Source: Candidatus Gastranaerophilales bacterium
GTDB lineage: Bacteria; Cyanobacteriota; Vampirovibrionia; Gastranaerophilales; Gastranaerophilaceae
DNA length: 46,186 nucleotides
Assembly: GCA_944323705.1 (NCBI GenBank)
Contig: CALUTM010000009.1
Span: forward strand, 1-46,186
Direction: 5' to 3'
Positions within the stretch are counted from its first letter, which is position 1; each line of letters begins with the position of its first letter. Below are positions 35,364 through 42,797 of the stretch, piece after piece. A program made the position numbers and the translations under genes. Below the pieces are notes generated by a model that saw only the letters and a list, made by a program, of their open reading frames with translations, was not told where the DNA came from and did no database searches.

Positions 35364-36707
35364 CTACCCCTCTTCGCTTTCTTCCTGTTCAACTATCGGC
35401 TCTTTATAAATTTGTAATTTTGTAATCCTTGCTCCGTCGACCTCTTCAACAGTAAACGTAAGTCCGTTGAATGAGACCGAATCACCGACTACTGCAATAC
35501 GCCCCAAAAGCTTTACAACAAGCCCTGCTATAGTGTCAACATCATCTTCTTCAAACAAAGATTCATTCAAATCAAAGAATTTGACAAGCTCATCTATACG
35601 CATCATTGCGTTTGCCTTGTACCTGTTTTCCCCAATCTCTTCGATATCAGCTTCTACTTCTTCATCAAATTCGTCTTGAACATCTCCTATAATTTCTTCC
35701 AAAACATCTTCCAGAGTTATAAGCCCTGATGTACCACCGAACTCATCAATTACAACAGCTATTTGGCAGTGTCTTTTTTTAAACTCAATAATCAAATTAT
35801 CAAGTGTCATAGTTTCAGGGACCAACATTAAAGGGCGAATTAACTTCTTAATAGAATAATTGTCCTTTGTCATTGCCAAAGTATACAAGTCTTTAACATG
35901 GATAAATCCCAAAATCTTATCAATATTTTCTTCATACACTGGATAGCGTGTATATTGATTTTCCATCGCAACTTTATTCAGCTCGTCATAAGATATATCA
36001 TGAGGGATACATACCATATCCGTTCTTGGAATCATAACTTGCTTTGCCATCAAATCAGAGAATTTAAACATATTATGAAGCATCTCTGCTTCTGTCTCGT
36101 TTAAAACACCTTCATTGTAACTGGCGTCAACCAACATATCCAACTCTTCAGTGGAATGAACGAGCGAAGCATCCTCAGAATTCGCATGGCAAGCTGCCAA
36201 TATTTTATTTCCGGAAACTTCCAAAATCCAAACAAACGGTTTAAATAATGTTATAAACATATCCATCGGAGTTGATACCAATAGAGCCGTTGTTTCGGGA
36301 TGCCTTAAAGAAATGCATTTTGGTAACTGTTCTCCCAACAGCACATGGAAATAAGTAACCAAAACAAAAGATATCGGAACCGCAATTACATGGGCAGTCA
36401 CAGCAGCCGCACTTCCCGTAAACAGCCTGATAATCGGCTCTATCAGCTGCACGATGGTAGATTCGGCAACCCAACCAAGAGCAATACTTGCAATTGTAAC
36501 ACCCAACTGAGCCGCTGCAAGCATTTTATTAACATCATTAATAAGTTTCAAAGCCTTTTTAGCGTTTTTATTTCCCTCATTGCATAACTGCTCAAGACGC
36601 GTCCTGCGAACTTTCACCAGAGAAAATTCCGCTGCGACAAAAAAACCGTTAACAAATAGTAAAAATAGTATTATAAAAATATTTATAAATATGTCTGTCA
36701 GGTCCAT
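35364..36707 (-). CDS. CNNM/CorC (HlyC) family transporter-associated protein
   Basis: The 447-aa protein has a DUF21/CNNM transmembrane domain (about 1-195) with three or four helices, opening FIILFLLFVNGFFVAAEFS. It is followed by paired CBS domains (VMIPRTDM and the HIHVKDLY-type segment) and a CorC_HlyC domain (about 350-435, after FGGTSGLITLEDVLEE). CNNM members are linked to Mg2+ or other cation export. The substrate is unproved here. It diverges from the DUF3326 gene; the 91-bp gap holds that gene's promoter. Confidence 0.93.
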   Translation of the reverse strand: MDLTDIFINIFIILFLLFVNGFFVAAEFSLVKVRRTRLEQLCNEGNKNAKKALKLINDVNKMLAAAQLGVTIASIALGWVAESTIVQLIEPIIRLFTGSAAAVTAHVIAVPISFVLVTYFHVLLGEQLPKCISLRHPETTALLVSTPMDMFITLFKPFVWILEVSGNKILAACHANSEDASLVHSTEELDMLVDASYNEGVLNETEAEMLHNMFKFSDLMAKQVMIPRTDMVCIPHDISYDELNKVAMENQYTRYPVYEENIDKILGFIHVKDLYTLAMTKDNYSIKKLIRPLMLVPETMTLDNLIIEFKKRHCQIAVVIDEFGGTSGLITLEDVLEEIIGDVQDEFDEEVEADIEEIGENRYKANAMMRIDELVKFFDLNESLFEEDDVDTIAGLVVKLLGRIAVVGDSVSFNGLTFTVEEVDGARITKLQIYKEPIVEQEESEEG

Positions 36708-36762
36708 TTACTCTCTAATACCTTAAAATTATACTTCTAATTTTACACTATACAGGATTTTT

Positions 36763-36791
36763 TTGCAATATAAAGCTATCTGTACTATAAT
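36763..36791 (+). promoter_or_regulatory. Promoter of the DUF3326 operon, likely leaderless
   Basis: TTGCAA (36763-36768) and TATAAT (36786-36791) are exactly 17 bp apart. A start at the usual 6-9 bases beyond the -10 falls at 36797-36800, on or beside the ATG at 36799. No Shine-Dalgarno fits between the -10 and the ATG. Confidence 0.75.
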
Positions 36792-36798
36792 TCAAGAT

Positions 36799-37740
36799 AT
36801 GAAAATAGGTGCTTTTATTGTTCCTACAGGTATTGGAGCGTCTATCGGAGGATTTGCCGGAGATGCAAGTACATACGCCCGCAAGCTTGCCGAAAAATGT
36901 AGACTTATAGTCAATCCAAACGTTGTTAATGCTGCCTGTTTTTCGGGCATCAGCGATAATATGCTCTATGTAGAGGGCTACTCTCTTGATGAATTTTTCA
37001 AGGGTAAAATAGAATTAATCCCTTCTTCAAAAAATAAGATTGGTGTAATTTTTGATAAAGCGATAAAAGATAGCGTTCTAAATGTGCATATCAATACCAT
37101 AAATGCCGTAAAAACTGTTTACGGAATAAATATAGTCGGTTATGAAATAACTCAAGAGGAAGTCGGCGTTGAATTTTTTATAGACGATTCAGGCGTTTCC
37201 ATGGGAAATGTTGCAAACCTTTCGACTCTGGGTGAAGCTGCAAAGGCACTCATAAAAAAAGGGGCAGAGGCTATCGCTATAGTATGCAGATTCCCGGACG
37301 AACAAGGTGAAGATTATGCACAAGGGGTTGGAGTGGACCCTGTTGGCGGAGTTGAAGCCATAATCTCACATTATATATCAAGAGAATTTTTAATTCCCTG
37401 TGCACACGCTCCCGCCTTTGACGATATTACAATACCGACAGAAATAGTCGATAAACGTTGTGCGGCAGAATATATCACTCCCACATTCCTTCCCTGCATA
37501 TTACTCGGGCTGAATAATGCCCCTAAACTGTCCCCAAAAGGAGAAATTAGCATTAATAATCTTGATTTTCTTGTAGTTCCTTACAATGCAGTTGGCGGGA
37601 TTCCTGTTCTTGAGTGTATAAAAAGAAATATTAAAGTATATGCGGTAAAGGAAAATGAAACAATTCTTAACGTTACCCCCATGAATTTTGCAAACAGATG
37701 TGTTATAATGGAAGAGTACAACGATATAAAGGAGAGCTAA
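36799..37740 (+). CDS. DUF3326-family protein
   Basis: The 313-aa protein starts MKIGAFIVPTGIGASIGGFA, the characteristic opening of DUF3326, a family I know from cyanobacteria and plants with unknown function. It includes EVGVEFFIDDSGVSMGNV and FPDEQGEDYAQGVGVDPVGG segments. The frame opens earlier with TTG at 36763, but that lies in the -35 box, so the ATG at 36799 is used. It leads a three-gene operon; the next gene's Shine-Dalgarno (GGAGAG) lies in its last codons. Presence of this family is one argument for a cyanobacterial-lineage genome. Confidence 0.85.
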   Translation: MKIGAFIVPTGIGASIGGFAGDASTYARKLAEKCRLIVNPNVVNAACFSGISDNMLYVEGYSLDEFFKGKIELIPSSKNKIGVIFDKAIKDSVLNVHINTINAVKTVYGINIVGYEITQEEVGVEFFIDDSGVSMGNVANLSTLGEAAKALIKKGAEAIAIVCRFPDEQGEDYAQGVGVDPVGGVEAIISHYISREFLIPCAHAPAFDDITIPTEIVDKRCAAEYITPTFLPCILLGLNNAPKLSPKGEISINNLDFLVVPYNAVGGIPVLECIKRNIKVYAVKENETILNVTPMNFANRCVIMEEYNDIKES

Positions 37741-37742
37741 GT

Positions 37743-38114
37743 ATGAAACCCCAAAGAATCTGCAATTTTAGTAAAGTTCTTACACTAACAATGATTGCAA
37801 CATTTACCCTTTTAACACTTCCTGCTTTTTCCGGAACCCCTATAAGTGGTAGTGACTTGCCCACAATAATAGATCCTGCAACTCAGCAGCAAATATATTG
37901 GGGGGAGATAAATCCAATAAATCCCGGATGTCCGCAGGTACCTATAACACCTGACAATCCTGACAATCCGCTTACACCGAGCGTTCCAGTGCTCCCCGTA
38001 GACCCAAATGGGCCTGTTGTATTGCCAGAACAACCGAATACTCCCACAACCGGAGGCACTTCCGGTTACAGTATAAAAACCAAAAATGGTGTTTCCTATT
38101 CATTCAAATTATAA
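37743..38114 (+). CDS. Secreted proline-rich small protein
   Basis: The 123-aa protein has a signal peptide (VLTLTMIATFTLLTLPAFS, cleavage near residue 30) and a Pro/Asn/Thr-rich mature part with repeats of the kind TPDNPDNP. A short C-terminal region (GYSIKTKNGVSYSFKL) may be folded. I recognise no family. The ATG at 37743 follows GGAGAG, which lies inside the DUF3326 gene's end, so translation is coupled. The pseudopilin gene follows 12 bp later, suggesting a joint surface role. Confidence 0.75.
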   Translation: MKPQRICNFSKVLTLTMIATFTLLTLPAFSGTPISGSDLPTIIDPATQQQIYWGEINPINPGCPQVPITPDNPDNPLTPSVPVLPVDPNGPVVLPEQPNTPTTGGTSGYSIKTKNGVSYSFKL

Positions 38115-38126
38115 TACAGGGTGATT

Positions 38127-38798
38127 ATGAAAAAAAACGGTTTTACGATGGTTGAACTTCTCTTATGCCTTGCTATTATCGGTGTAGTAGCGGCAATGGG
38201 GATGACAATTACCAAACGCAGCACAGATAAAGCTTATAACTTGTATTACTATACAGGCTATATGAATCTTTATAATGCCATAGCGGATGCAAAGGCAGAA
38301 GCAATGTCTACAACAAACGAAGTTATGAATCACGTAAGCAACATCTTGGATGCTACCCCTAATCGCAACATAGTCCCATCAGGGAATGCTGGTTTGTCAC
38401 CGGAAACAATAGAAATAGAAATGACGGTTCCGCAGCGTAAAACCAAAACTAATAATGGACAAGCAACTGTAAAACTTTTATACATTAATGATGACGAAAA
38501 CGGATTACTTGTACCGTTGGTTCCAAGTAGTACGGATGTTCCTGACCTGCAAAACAGGCGGGACTTACTACCTGTATACATTGATGATGGCTTTGTAGGA
38601 CGTACTAGAAAGGTCGGCAATTCATACGAATATAAAGCACCTGCCTATTACTCATATAGAGAAGCTTACTGCAAATTAAACAACAATCAATCTTTAACTG
38701 TTTCAGGTAACACAGTAATAAATTGTGCGGGAATTGCAGCTTCTAATCAGGCAAATTCAGGCTTTTTAAAAATCGCCGACCCGAGAAAAGCAAGATAA
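38127..38798 (+). CDS. Type II/IV pseudopilin-like protein
   Basis: The 223-aa protein has a class III prepilin signal. After a short basic leader (MKKNG), FTMVELLLCLAIIGVVAAMG carries the cleavage site after G5 and the conserved Glu at +5. The C-terminal globular part is unfamiliar. The ATG at 38127 is preferred to GTG at 38121, since AGGGTG overlaps the latter. It should be processed by a prepilin peptidase and packed in a type IV pilus or type II secretion pseudopilus. It ends the DUF3326 operon at a strong terminator. Confidence 0.85.
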   Translation: MKKNGFTMVELLLCLAIIGVVAAMGMTITKRSTDKAYNLYYYTGYMNLYNAIADAKAEAMSTTNEVMNHVSNILDATPNRNIVPSGNAGLSPETIEIEMTVPQRKTKTNNGQATVKLLYINDDENGLLVPLVPSSTDVPDLQNRRDLLPVYIDDGFVGRTRKVGNSYEYKAPAYYSYREAYCKLNNNQSLTVSGNTVINCAGIAASNQANSGFLKIADPRKAR

Positions 38799-38811
38799 TT
38801 GCAAGTATAAT

Positions 38812-38850
38812 AAAAAAGAAACGAGATTTTAAAATCTCGTTTCTTTTTTT
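38812..38850. terminator. Long bidirectional terminator
   Basis: AAAAAAGAAACGAGATTTT (38812-38830) is immediately followed by its exact reverse complement (38831-38849), and T runs on. This gives a 19-bp perfect stem with A and T tracts at both ends. It lies between the convergent pseudopilin gene and tig and can serve both. Confidence 0.9.
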
Positions 38851-38864
38851 GCAAGTTCATTGAC

Positions 38865-40157
38865 CTATTTTAAATTTACCTTATTATTCTCAACCAAGAA
38901 TCGTGTAACCTTTTCATTCAATGCCTGTTGAGATATAGCATTAAATACTCCCGGAGTTTGAGCAAGCTGTTTAATCATCGTAGGAGTATCTATTTGATAC
39001 AACTTGCTTAAATCTGATAATTTAGCCCCAAATTCAGCCTGTGAAACGGTTATTTTTTCTTCCTTTGCAATTTTATCAATTACCAAAGAGTTTTTAACTC
39101 TAACTTCGGCGTCTTCTTTAAGGCTCTTCATGATATTATCGTATCCTTGAGCTTCAACAGCCTGTTCCCAAGTAAATCCCTGCATAGAGAGCTTTTGTCT
39201 GTATTCTTCCGCCAACTGGTCAGCTTCTCTGTCAATCATAGACTGCTGAATTTCCACTTTAGCATCTGACGTAACTTTTTCAAATATTGCTCTTTCTGAA
39301 TTTACTCTGTCAGCATCCGCCTTTTGATTATCAAGATATTTCTGTATATCAGCCTTTATATCATCAACTGTCTTAAACGGACCAACTTTTTGAGCAAATT
39401 CATCATTTAATTCAGGCAATACTTTTGTCTTAATTTCATTAATTTTACACTTAAATGTTGCCGGCTGACCTGCCAATTTCTTTTCGTGATACTCTTCAGG
39501 GAAAGTAACATTTATTTCAAATTCTTCACCAAGCGGTCTGTCAACAAGTTGTTCAGCAAATCCAGGAATAAAACTGGAATGAGCCAAATCCAAAGTATAG
39601 TTTTTGGCATCACCGTGTTCAATTTTTTCTCCGTTAGAATAACCTTCAAAGTCAAATACAACGATATCTGACGCTATGGTTTTTCTATCGGTTACAATGA
39701 CAGTCGTTGCATGCTGCTGCAGTAAACCGTCCAAAGACTTCTGCATTGCATCTTCAGGGATTTTATATTCATCCACATCAATCGTCAAATCTTTGTATTT
39801 ACCCAATTTAACCTCAGGACGCAATTCTAATTTCGCAACAATTTTTAAATCTTCGCCCAGTTTGAAGTTATAAGATTCAACATACGGTTGAGCAACTACA
39901 TCAAAATCATTTTCCTTTATAACTTGAGAAAAAATTCTCGGCAAAGCATTTTCAAGAGCTTCGTGCTTAATTCTGTCCTCACCAACATGCTGCTCAACAA
40001 TATTTCTGGGGGCTTTTCCTTTTCTAAAGCCCGGGATATTAACATATTGAGCTATTTTCTTTGCCGCATTGTTGTAGAAATCTACAGCATCTTTTGCGGG
40101 GATTTCAATATCTACTTTAACGATATTTTCCGGTTGTTTTTCAATTGTCGTATTCAT
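38865..40157 (-). CDS. tig: Trigger factor
   Basis: The 430-aa ribosome-bound chaperone and prolyl isomerase has an N-terminal ribosome-binding domain with IPGFRKGKAPR (the GFRxGxxP signature). A central FKBP-like domain includes DIVVFDFEGYSNGE and FPEEYHEKKLAGQ. The C-terminal helical arms span about 245-430. The start at 40157 is chosen because AGAGGA lies about 8 bases upstream; the in-frame start at 40214 would be unusual and lies across a hairpin. clpP and clpX, common neighbours, are absent here. The ribosome binding site is held in a long inverted repeat (40161-40209). Confidence 0.97.
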   Translation of the reverse strand: MNTTIEKQPENIVKVDIEIPAKDAVDFYNNAAKKIAQYVNIPGFRKGKAPRNIVEQHVGEDRIKHEALENALPRIFSQVIKENDFDVVAQPYVESYNFKLGEDLKIVAKLELRPEVKLGKYKDLTIDVDEYKIPEDAMQKSLDGLLQQHATTVIVTDRKTIASDIVVFDFEGYSNGEKIEHGDAKNYTLDLAHSSFIPGFAEQLVDRPLGEEFEINVTFPEEYHEKKLAGQPATFKCKINEIKTKVLPELNDEFAQKVGPFKTVDDIKADIQKYLDNQKADADRVNSERAIFEKVTSDAKVEIQQSMIDREADQLAEEYRQKLSMQGFTWEQAVEAQGYDNIMKSLKEDAEVRVKNSLVIDKIAKEEKITVSQAEFGAKLSDLSKLYQIDTPTMIKQLAQTPGVFNAISQQALNEKVTRFLVENNKVNLK

Positions 40158-40160
40158 TAA

Positions 40161-40209
40161 TATATCCTCTTTTGTACTACTTTTTAAAGTACTACAAACA
40201 GAGGATATA
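40161..40209 (-). promoter_or_regulatory. Hairpin sequestering the tig ribosome binding site
   Basis: In the minus-strand transcript TATATCCTCT pairs perfectly with AGAGGATATA, which contains the Shine-Dalgarno. The inner part TTTGTAGTACTT pairs with AAGTAGTACAAA at 11 of 12 positions around a TAAA loop, with one bulged G. The total stem is about 21 bp. There is no following T-tract, so it is not a typical terminator for the upstream regulator. Confidence 0.8.
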
Positions 40210-40222
40210 TGCAACTTTATAT

Positions 40223-40909
40223 TTAAACAAGTCCTTCTTTAACGGCTTTTACGGCAGCCTGAACTCTATCATTAACGCACATTTTCTGTAGAATTGAACA
40301 TACATGTGCCTTGGCGGTATGAACACTTACAATAAGCTCTTTGGCAATTTCCGTATTACTCTTACCTTCTACAAGATGTTTTAAAACTTCAAACTCTCTT
40401 TCTGTCAACGGCACCCTGCCTTCCTCACCTGACTTATCTTTTAATATACCAAGAGTTTCCTGCTTCGGGAACGAATCCAATACTTTTCGTGCAATAACCG
40501 GGTCAAGCCAACACACTCCGTTTTTTACATCTCTTATTACATCCGCAAGCTTTGCAGGGTCTATATCCTTGAGGCAATATGCCATGGCACCGGACGATAA
40601 TGACGCAATAACCTCTTCTTCCCTATCGTGTGATGTAAGTGCTATAACTTTGATATCTTTATTCATCTCTTTGACTTTTACGGTTGCTTCTATACCGTTC
40701 ATACCTGCAAGTCCCAAATCCATAAGTACAATATCAGGGGTATGTTGCTCTATCAGTTTAAGACCATCCATTGCATTATCACTTTCCGCTACTACATTTA
40801 TATCCTCATTGGAATTCAATGCACATCTTAGCCCGACTCGTGTAAGTTTAAAATCTTCAATTATAATTACACTTATCGTCTTTTTTTCTGTACGTACTGC
40901 GGTTGCCAT
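40223..40909 (-). CDS. NarL/FixJ-type response regulator
   Basis: The 228-aa two-component regulator has a receiver domain (about 12-130) with IIIEDF acids at E18 and D19, phospho-acceptor D64 in VLMDLGLAG, a Thr in ALTSH and a Lys in CLKD. The C-terminal LuxR-type HTH (about 165-225) reads LTEREFEVLKHLVEG and EIAKELIVSVHTAKAHV. The cognate kinase is not adjacent; the soluble kinase at 17874 is a candidate only by co-occurrence. It lies directly upstream of tig, with the hairpin between. Confidence 0.95.
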   Translation of the reverse strand: MATAVRTEKKTISVIIIEDFKLTRVGLRCALNSNEDINVVAESDNAMDGLKLIEQHTPDIVLMDLGLAGMNGIEATVKVKEMNKDIKVIALTSHDREEEVIASLSSGAMAYCLKDIDPAKLADVIRDVKNGVCWLDPVIARKVLDSFPKQETLGILKDKSGEEGRVPLTEREFEVLKHLVEGKSNTEIAKELIVSVHTAKAHVCSILQKMCVNDRVQAAVKAVKEGLV

Positions 40910-41016
40910 TTGTTAAATCCTCCTATCGGGGCTTTGTTACGCTCTCTCTTTAAGCCCTCCACATTATTAAATAATAGTCACAACCGTTAGTACATTACCC
41001 GATTATCTAATATTTC

Positions 41017-42285
41017 TTAAACATATTCTTGTATTAAATCAATAACTTCCTCAACTGAATAATTATTATGAGTAACAAACAGATTTTTCCCCGTGGTTTC
41101 TATTACATAATCCAAGGATTTACCATCCAAAAACAGATTTGAAAAAGGCTTTAACATTATCCCCGGGACAATAATATAATCAGCCTCAATGTTTTTTATG
41201 GAGTTAATTAAATCGTCAGAGGTAATGAGTCCCGCAACAGTAATATTTTTGCCCCAATAGGTCGATTTTACCGGATTTACCGTACATATTAAATTCCCTA
41301 TCCTGTTTAAACCTGTGGCAATATATTCAAAAGCACCTTTTGCTGCAACAGAGCAGGCAAATGCAATATTCAGCCTTCTTTTTAGTCTTTTGGGAAGGTT
41401 AAAAGAATCAAAATCATCGATTATAGTCCTTAAAGCCCCGACACCGTCATCCAACTGTGAAAAATTACCATAATACTCTGCCTGCGGAATTTCTTTATTT
41501 GCAAGCAGAAAGAATTCATCAGAGCAACAAACCTTCGTGTAGACAGAAGCTATCTTAATTGTTTCCTCTGCTACAGTTCTATCGACTGTTTTAAGTTCAT
41601 CACTTCTAAATTGCGTTACTCCTACCGGCACTATAGCAACAGACAATAATACCTCACCCAGTGTAGACAGGTCCTCAAGGGTTCTTCTTAATTCGTCTCC
41701 GTCATTATAGCCGGGGCAGAGCACTATTTGAGTATGAAACGGAATATCATGGTCTTTAAACCAAAGCAAATTTTCCATTATTTTAGAAGCGTTAGGATTT
41801 CGCAGCATCTTCACGCGTAATTCGGGATTTGTTGTATGGACCGATATATAAAAAGGACCGAGATGCAGTTTTGCAATCCGCTCTTTATCCTTCTCTGTCA
41901 AATTTGTCGTTGTTATGTATGTACCTTGAAGATACGAAAGCCTGTAATCATCATCCTTAACGTATAATGTATCCCTTAAGCCTTTGGGTTGTTGTGCGAC
42001 AAAACAAAATATACAATTATTAAGACAAGGTTTCACCCTGTCAAAAACCGCAGATTCAAAAACAATCCCCAAATCCTCATCATAATCTTTTTCTAACTCG
42101 ATTTCCTCTATCTCACCGTTTGTTTTTTGAATCTCAAGAGTTAAAAGTTCGCTTTTACACATATAATTGTAATCAATCATGTCCTGCAACTTTTCACCAT
42201 CAATTGACAGCAGAATATCACCACACTCAATTCCAAGTTCATAAGCGATAGAATCTTCCAACACACTGCTAACGAGTGCAGGCAT
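41017..42285 (-). CDS. DUF512 radical SAM protein with N-terminal PDZ
   Basis: The 422-aa protein has an N-terminal PDZ-like domain (about 1-60), then the radical SAM cluster motif C87-x3-C91-x2-C94 (CLNNCIFC), then a DUF512 C-terminal domain. FVAQQPKGLRDTLYVKDDDY is typical of the family. The substrate is unknown across the family. The ATG at 42285 has GGAGGG 8 bases upstream and is preferred to the upstream start at 42327. It overlaps the PadR-like gene by 17 bases, so the two are coupled. Confidence 0.93.
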   Translation of the reverse strand: MPALVSSVLEDSIAYELGIECGDILLSIDGEKLQDMIDYNYMCKSELLTLEIQKTNGEIEEIELEKDYDEDLGIVFESAVFDRVKPCLNNCIFCFVAQQPKGLRDTLYVKDDDYRLSYLQGTYITTTNLTEKDKERIAKLHLGPFYISVHTTNPELRVKMLRNPNASKIMENLLWFKDHDIPFHTQIVLCPGYNDGDELRRTLEDLSTLGEVLLSVAIVPVGVTQFRSDELKTVDRTVAEETIKIASVYTKVCCSDEFFLLANKEIPQAEYYGNFSQLDDGVGALRTIIDDFDSFNLPKRLKRRLNIAFACSVAAKGAFEYIATGLNRIGNLICTVNPVKSTYWGKNITVAGLITSDDLINSIKNIEADYIIVPGIMLKPFSNLFLDGKSLDYVIETTGKNLFVTHNNYSVEEVIDLIQEYV

Positions 42286-42781
42286 GTTCAAAACCCTCCA
42301 ACAGCGAAACAAAATTTTTATACTCACAGGTTAAATTGTCAAAAACCATTTTGGGGTAAAAGGAAAGTTCTTTTTCCTTCATCAGATTTTGAGTATCCAA
42401 AAGTATATTTTCCGCTTTAATTTTCAGTTGTCTTAACATTTTCAGCTGCTCATCATTATCAAGTAAATCCGCACAGGCTAATTTAATCCTTGCTCCCGTT
42501 AAAAACTGCACCGGATTATCCTGCGGAGGCAAAAGAATCAGCCTCTTCAGCTCATTCATACCCTCTGGTGTTATGGAATAATAAGAGGATGGTCTGCCAC
42601 CGGGAGACATTGATTTTCTGGTTTTAACAAACCCTCCGCTTTCAAGACGATTTAGTGCCGGCTTTATTGTGCCGTAGCTTGGGGTAGTAAGTACTGAAAA
42701 AGAGCTCCTTATCTCCTTTGAAATACCATACATAGTCAAAACTTTTTTGCTTAATTCAAACAATATCAAAAGTTCAATCAT
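42269..42781 (-). CDS. PadR-family transcriptional regulator
   Basis: The 170-aa regulator has a winged-helix N-terminal domain: an opening IELLILFELS, then YGISKEIRSSFSVLTTPSYG, NRLESGGFV and a RPSSYYSITPEG wing, all typical of PadR. The C-terminal helical region (about 90-170) is for dimerisation. No ligand is evident. It is 16 bp after the GGDEF/HD-GYP gene's stop and overlaps the DUF512 gene by 17 bases. Confidence 0.9.
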   Translation of the reverse strand: MIELLILFELSKKVLTMYGISKEIRSSFSVLTTPSYGTIKPALNRLESGGFVKTRKSMSPGGRPSSYYSITPEGMNELKRLILLPPQDNPVQFLTGARIKLACADLLDNDEQLKMLRQLKIKAENILLDTQNLMKEKELSFYPKMVFDNLTCEYKNFVSLLEGFEHACTR

Positions 42782-42797
42782 ACCAAAATTCAGACCT

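Noticed and set aside
35340-35366. tRNA-like string GTAGTTTAGTGGTA after the CNNM gene
   Set aside because: No cloverleaf can be completed around it on either strand.
40158-40214. Longer N-terminus for trigger factor
   Set aside because: It would translate through the hairpin and the Shine-Dalgarno of the better start, and the known family start is MNTT-like at 40157.
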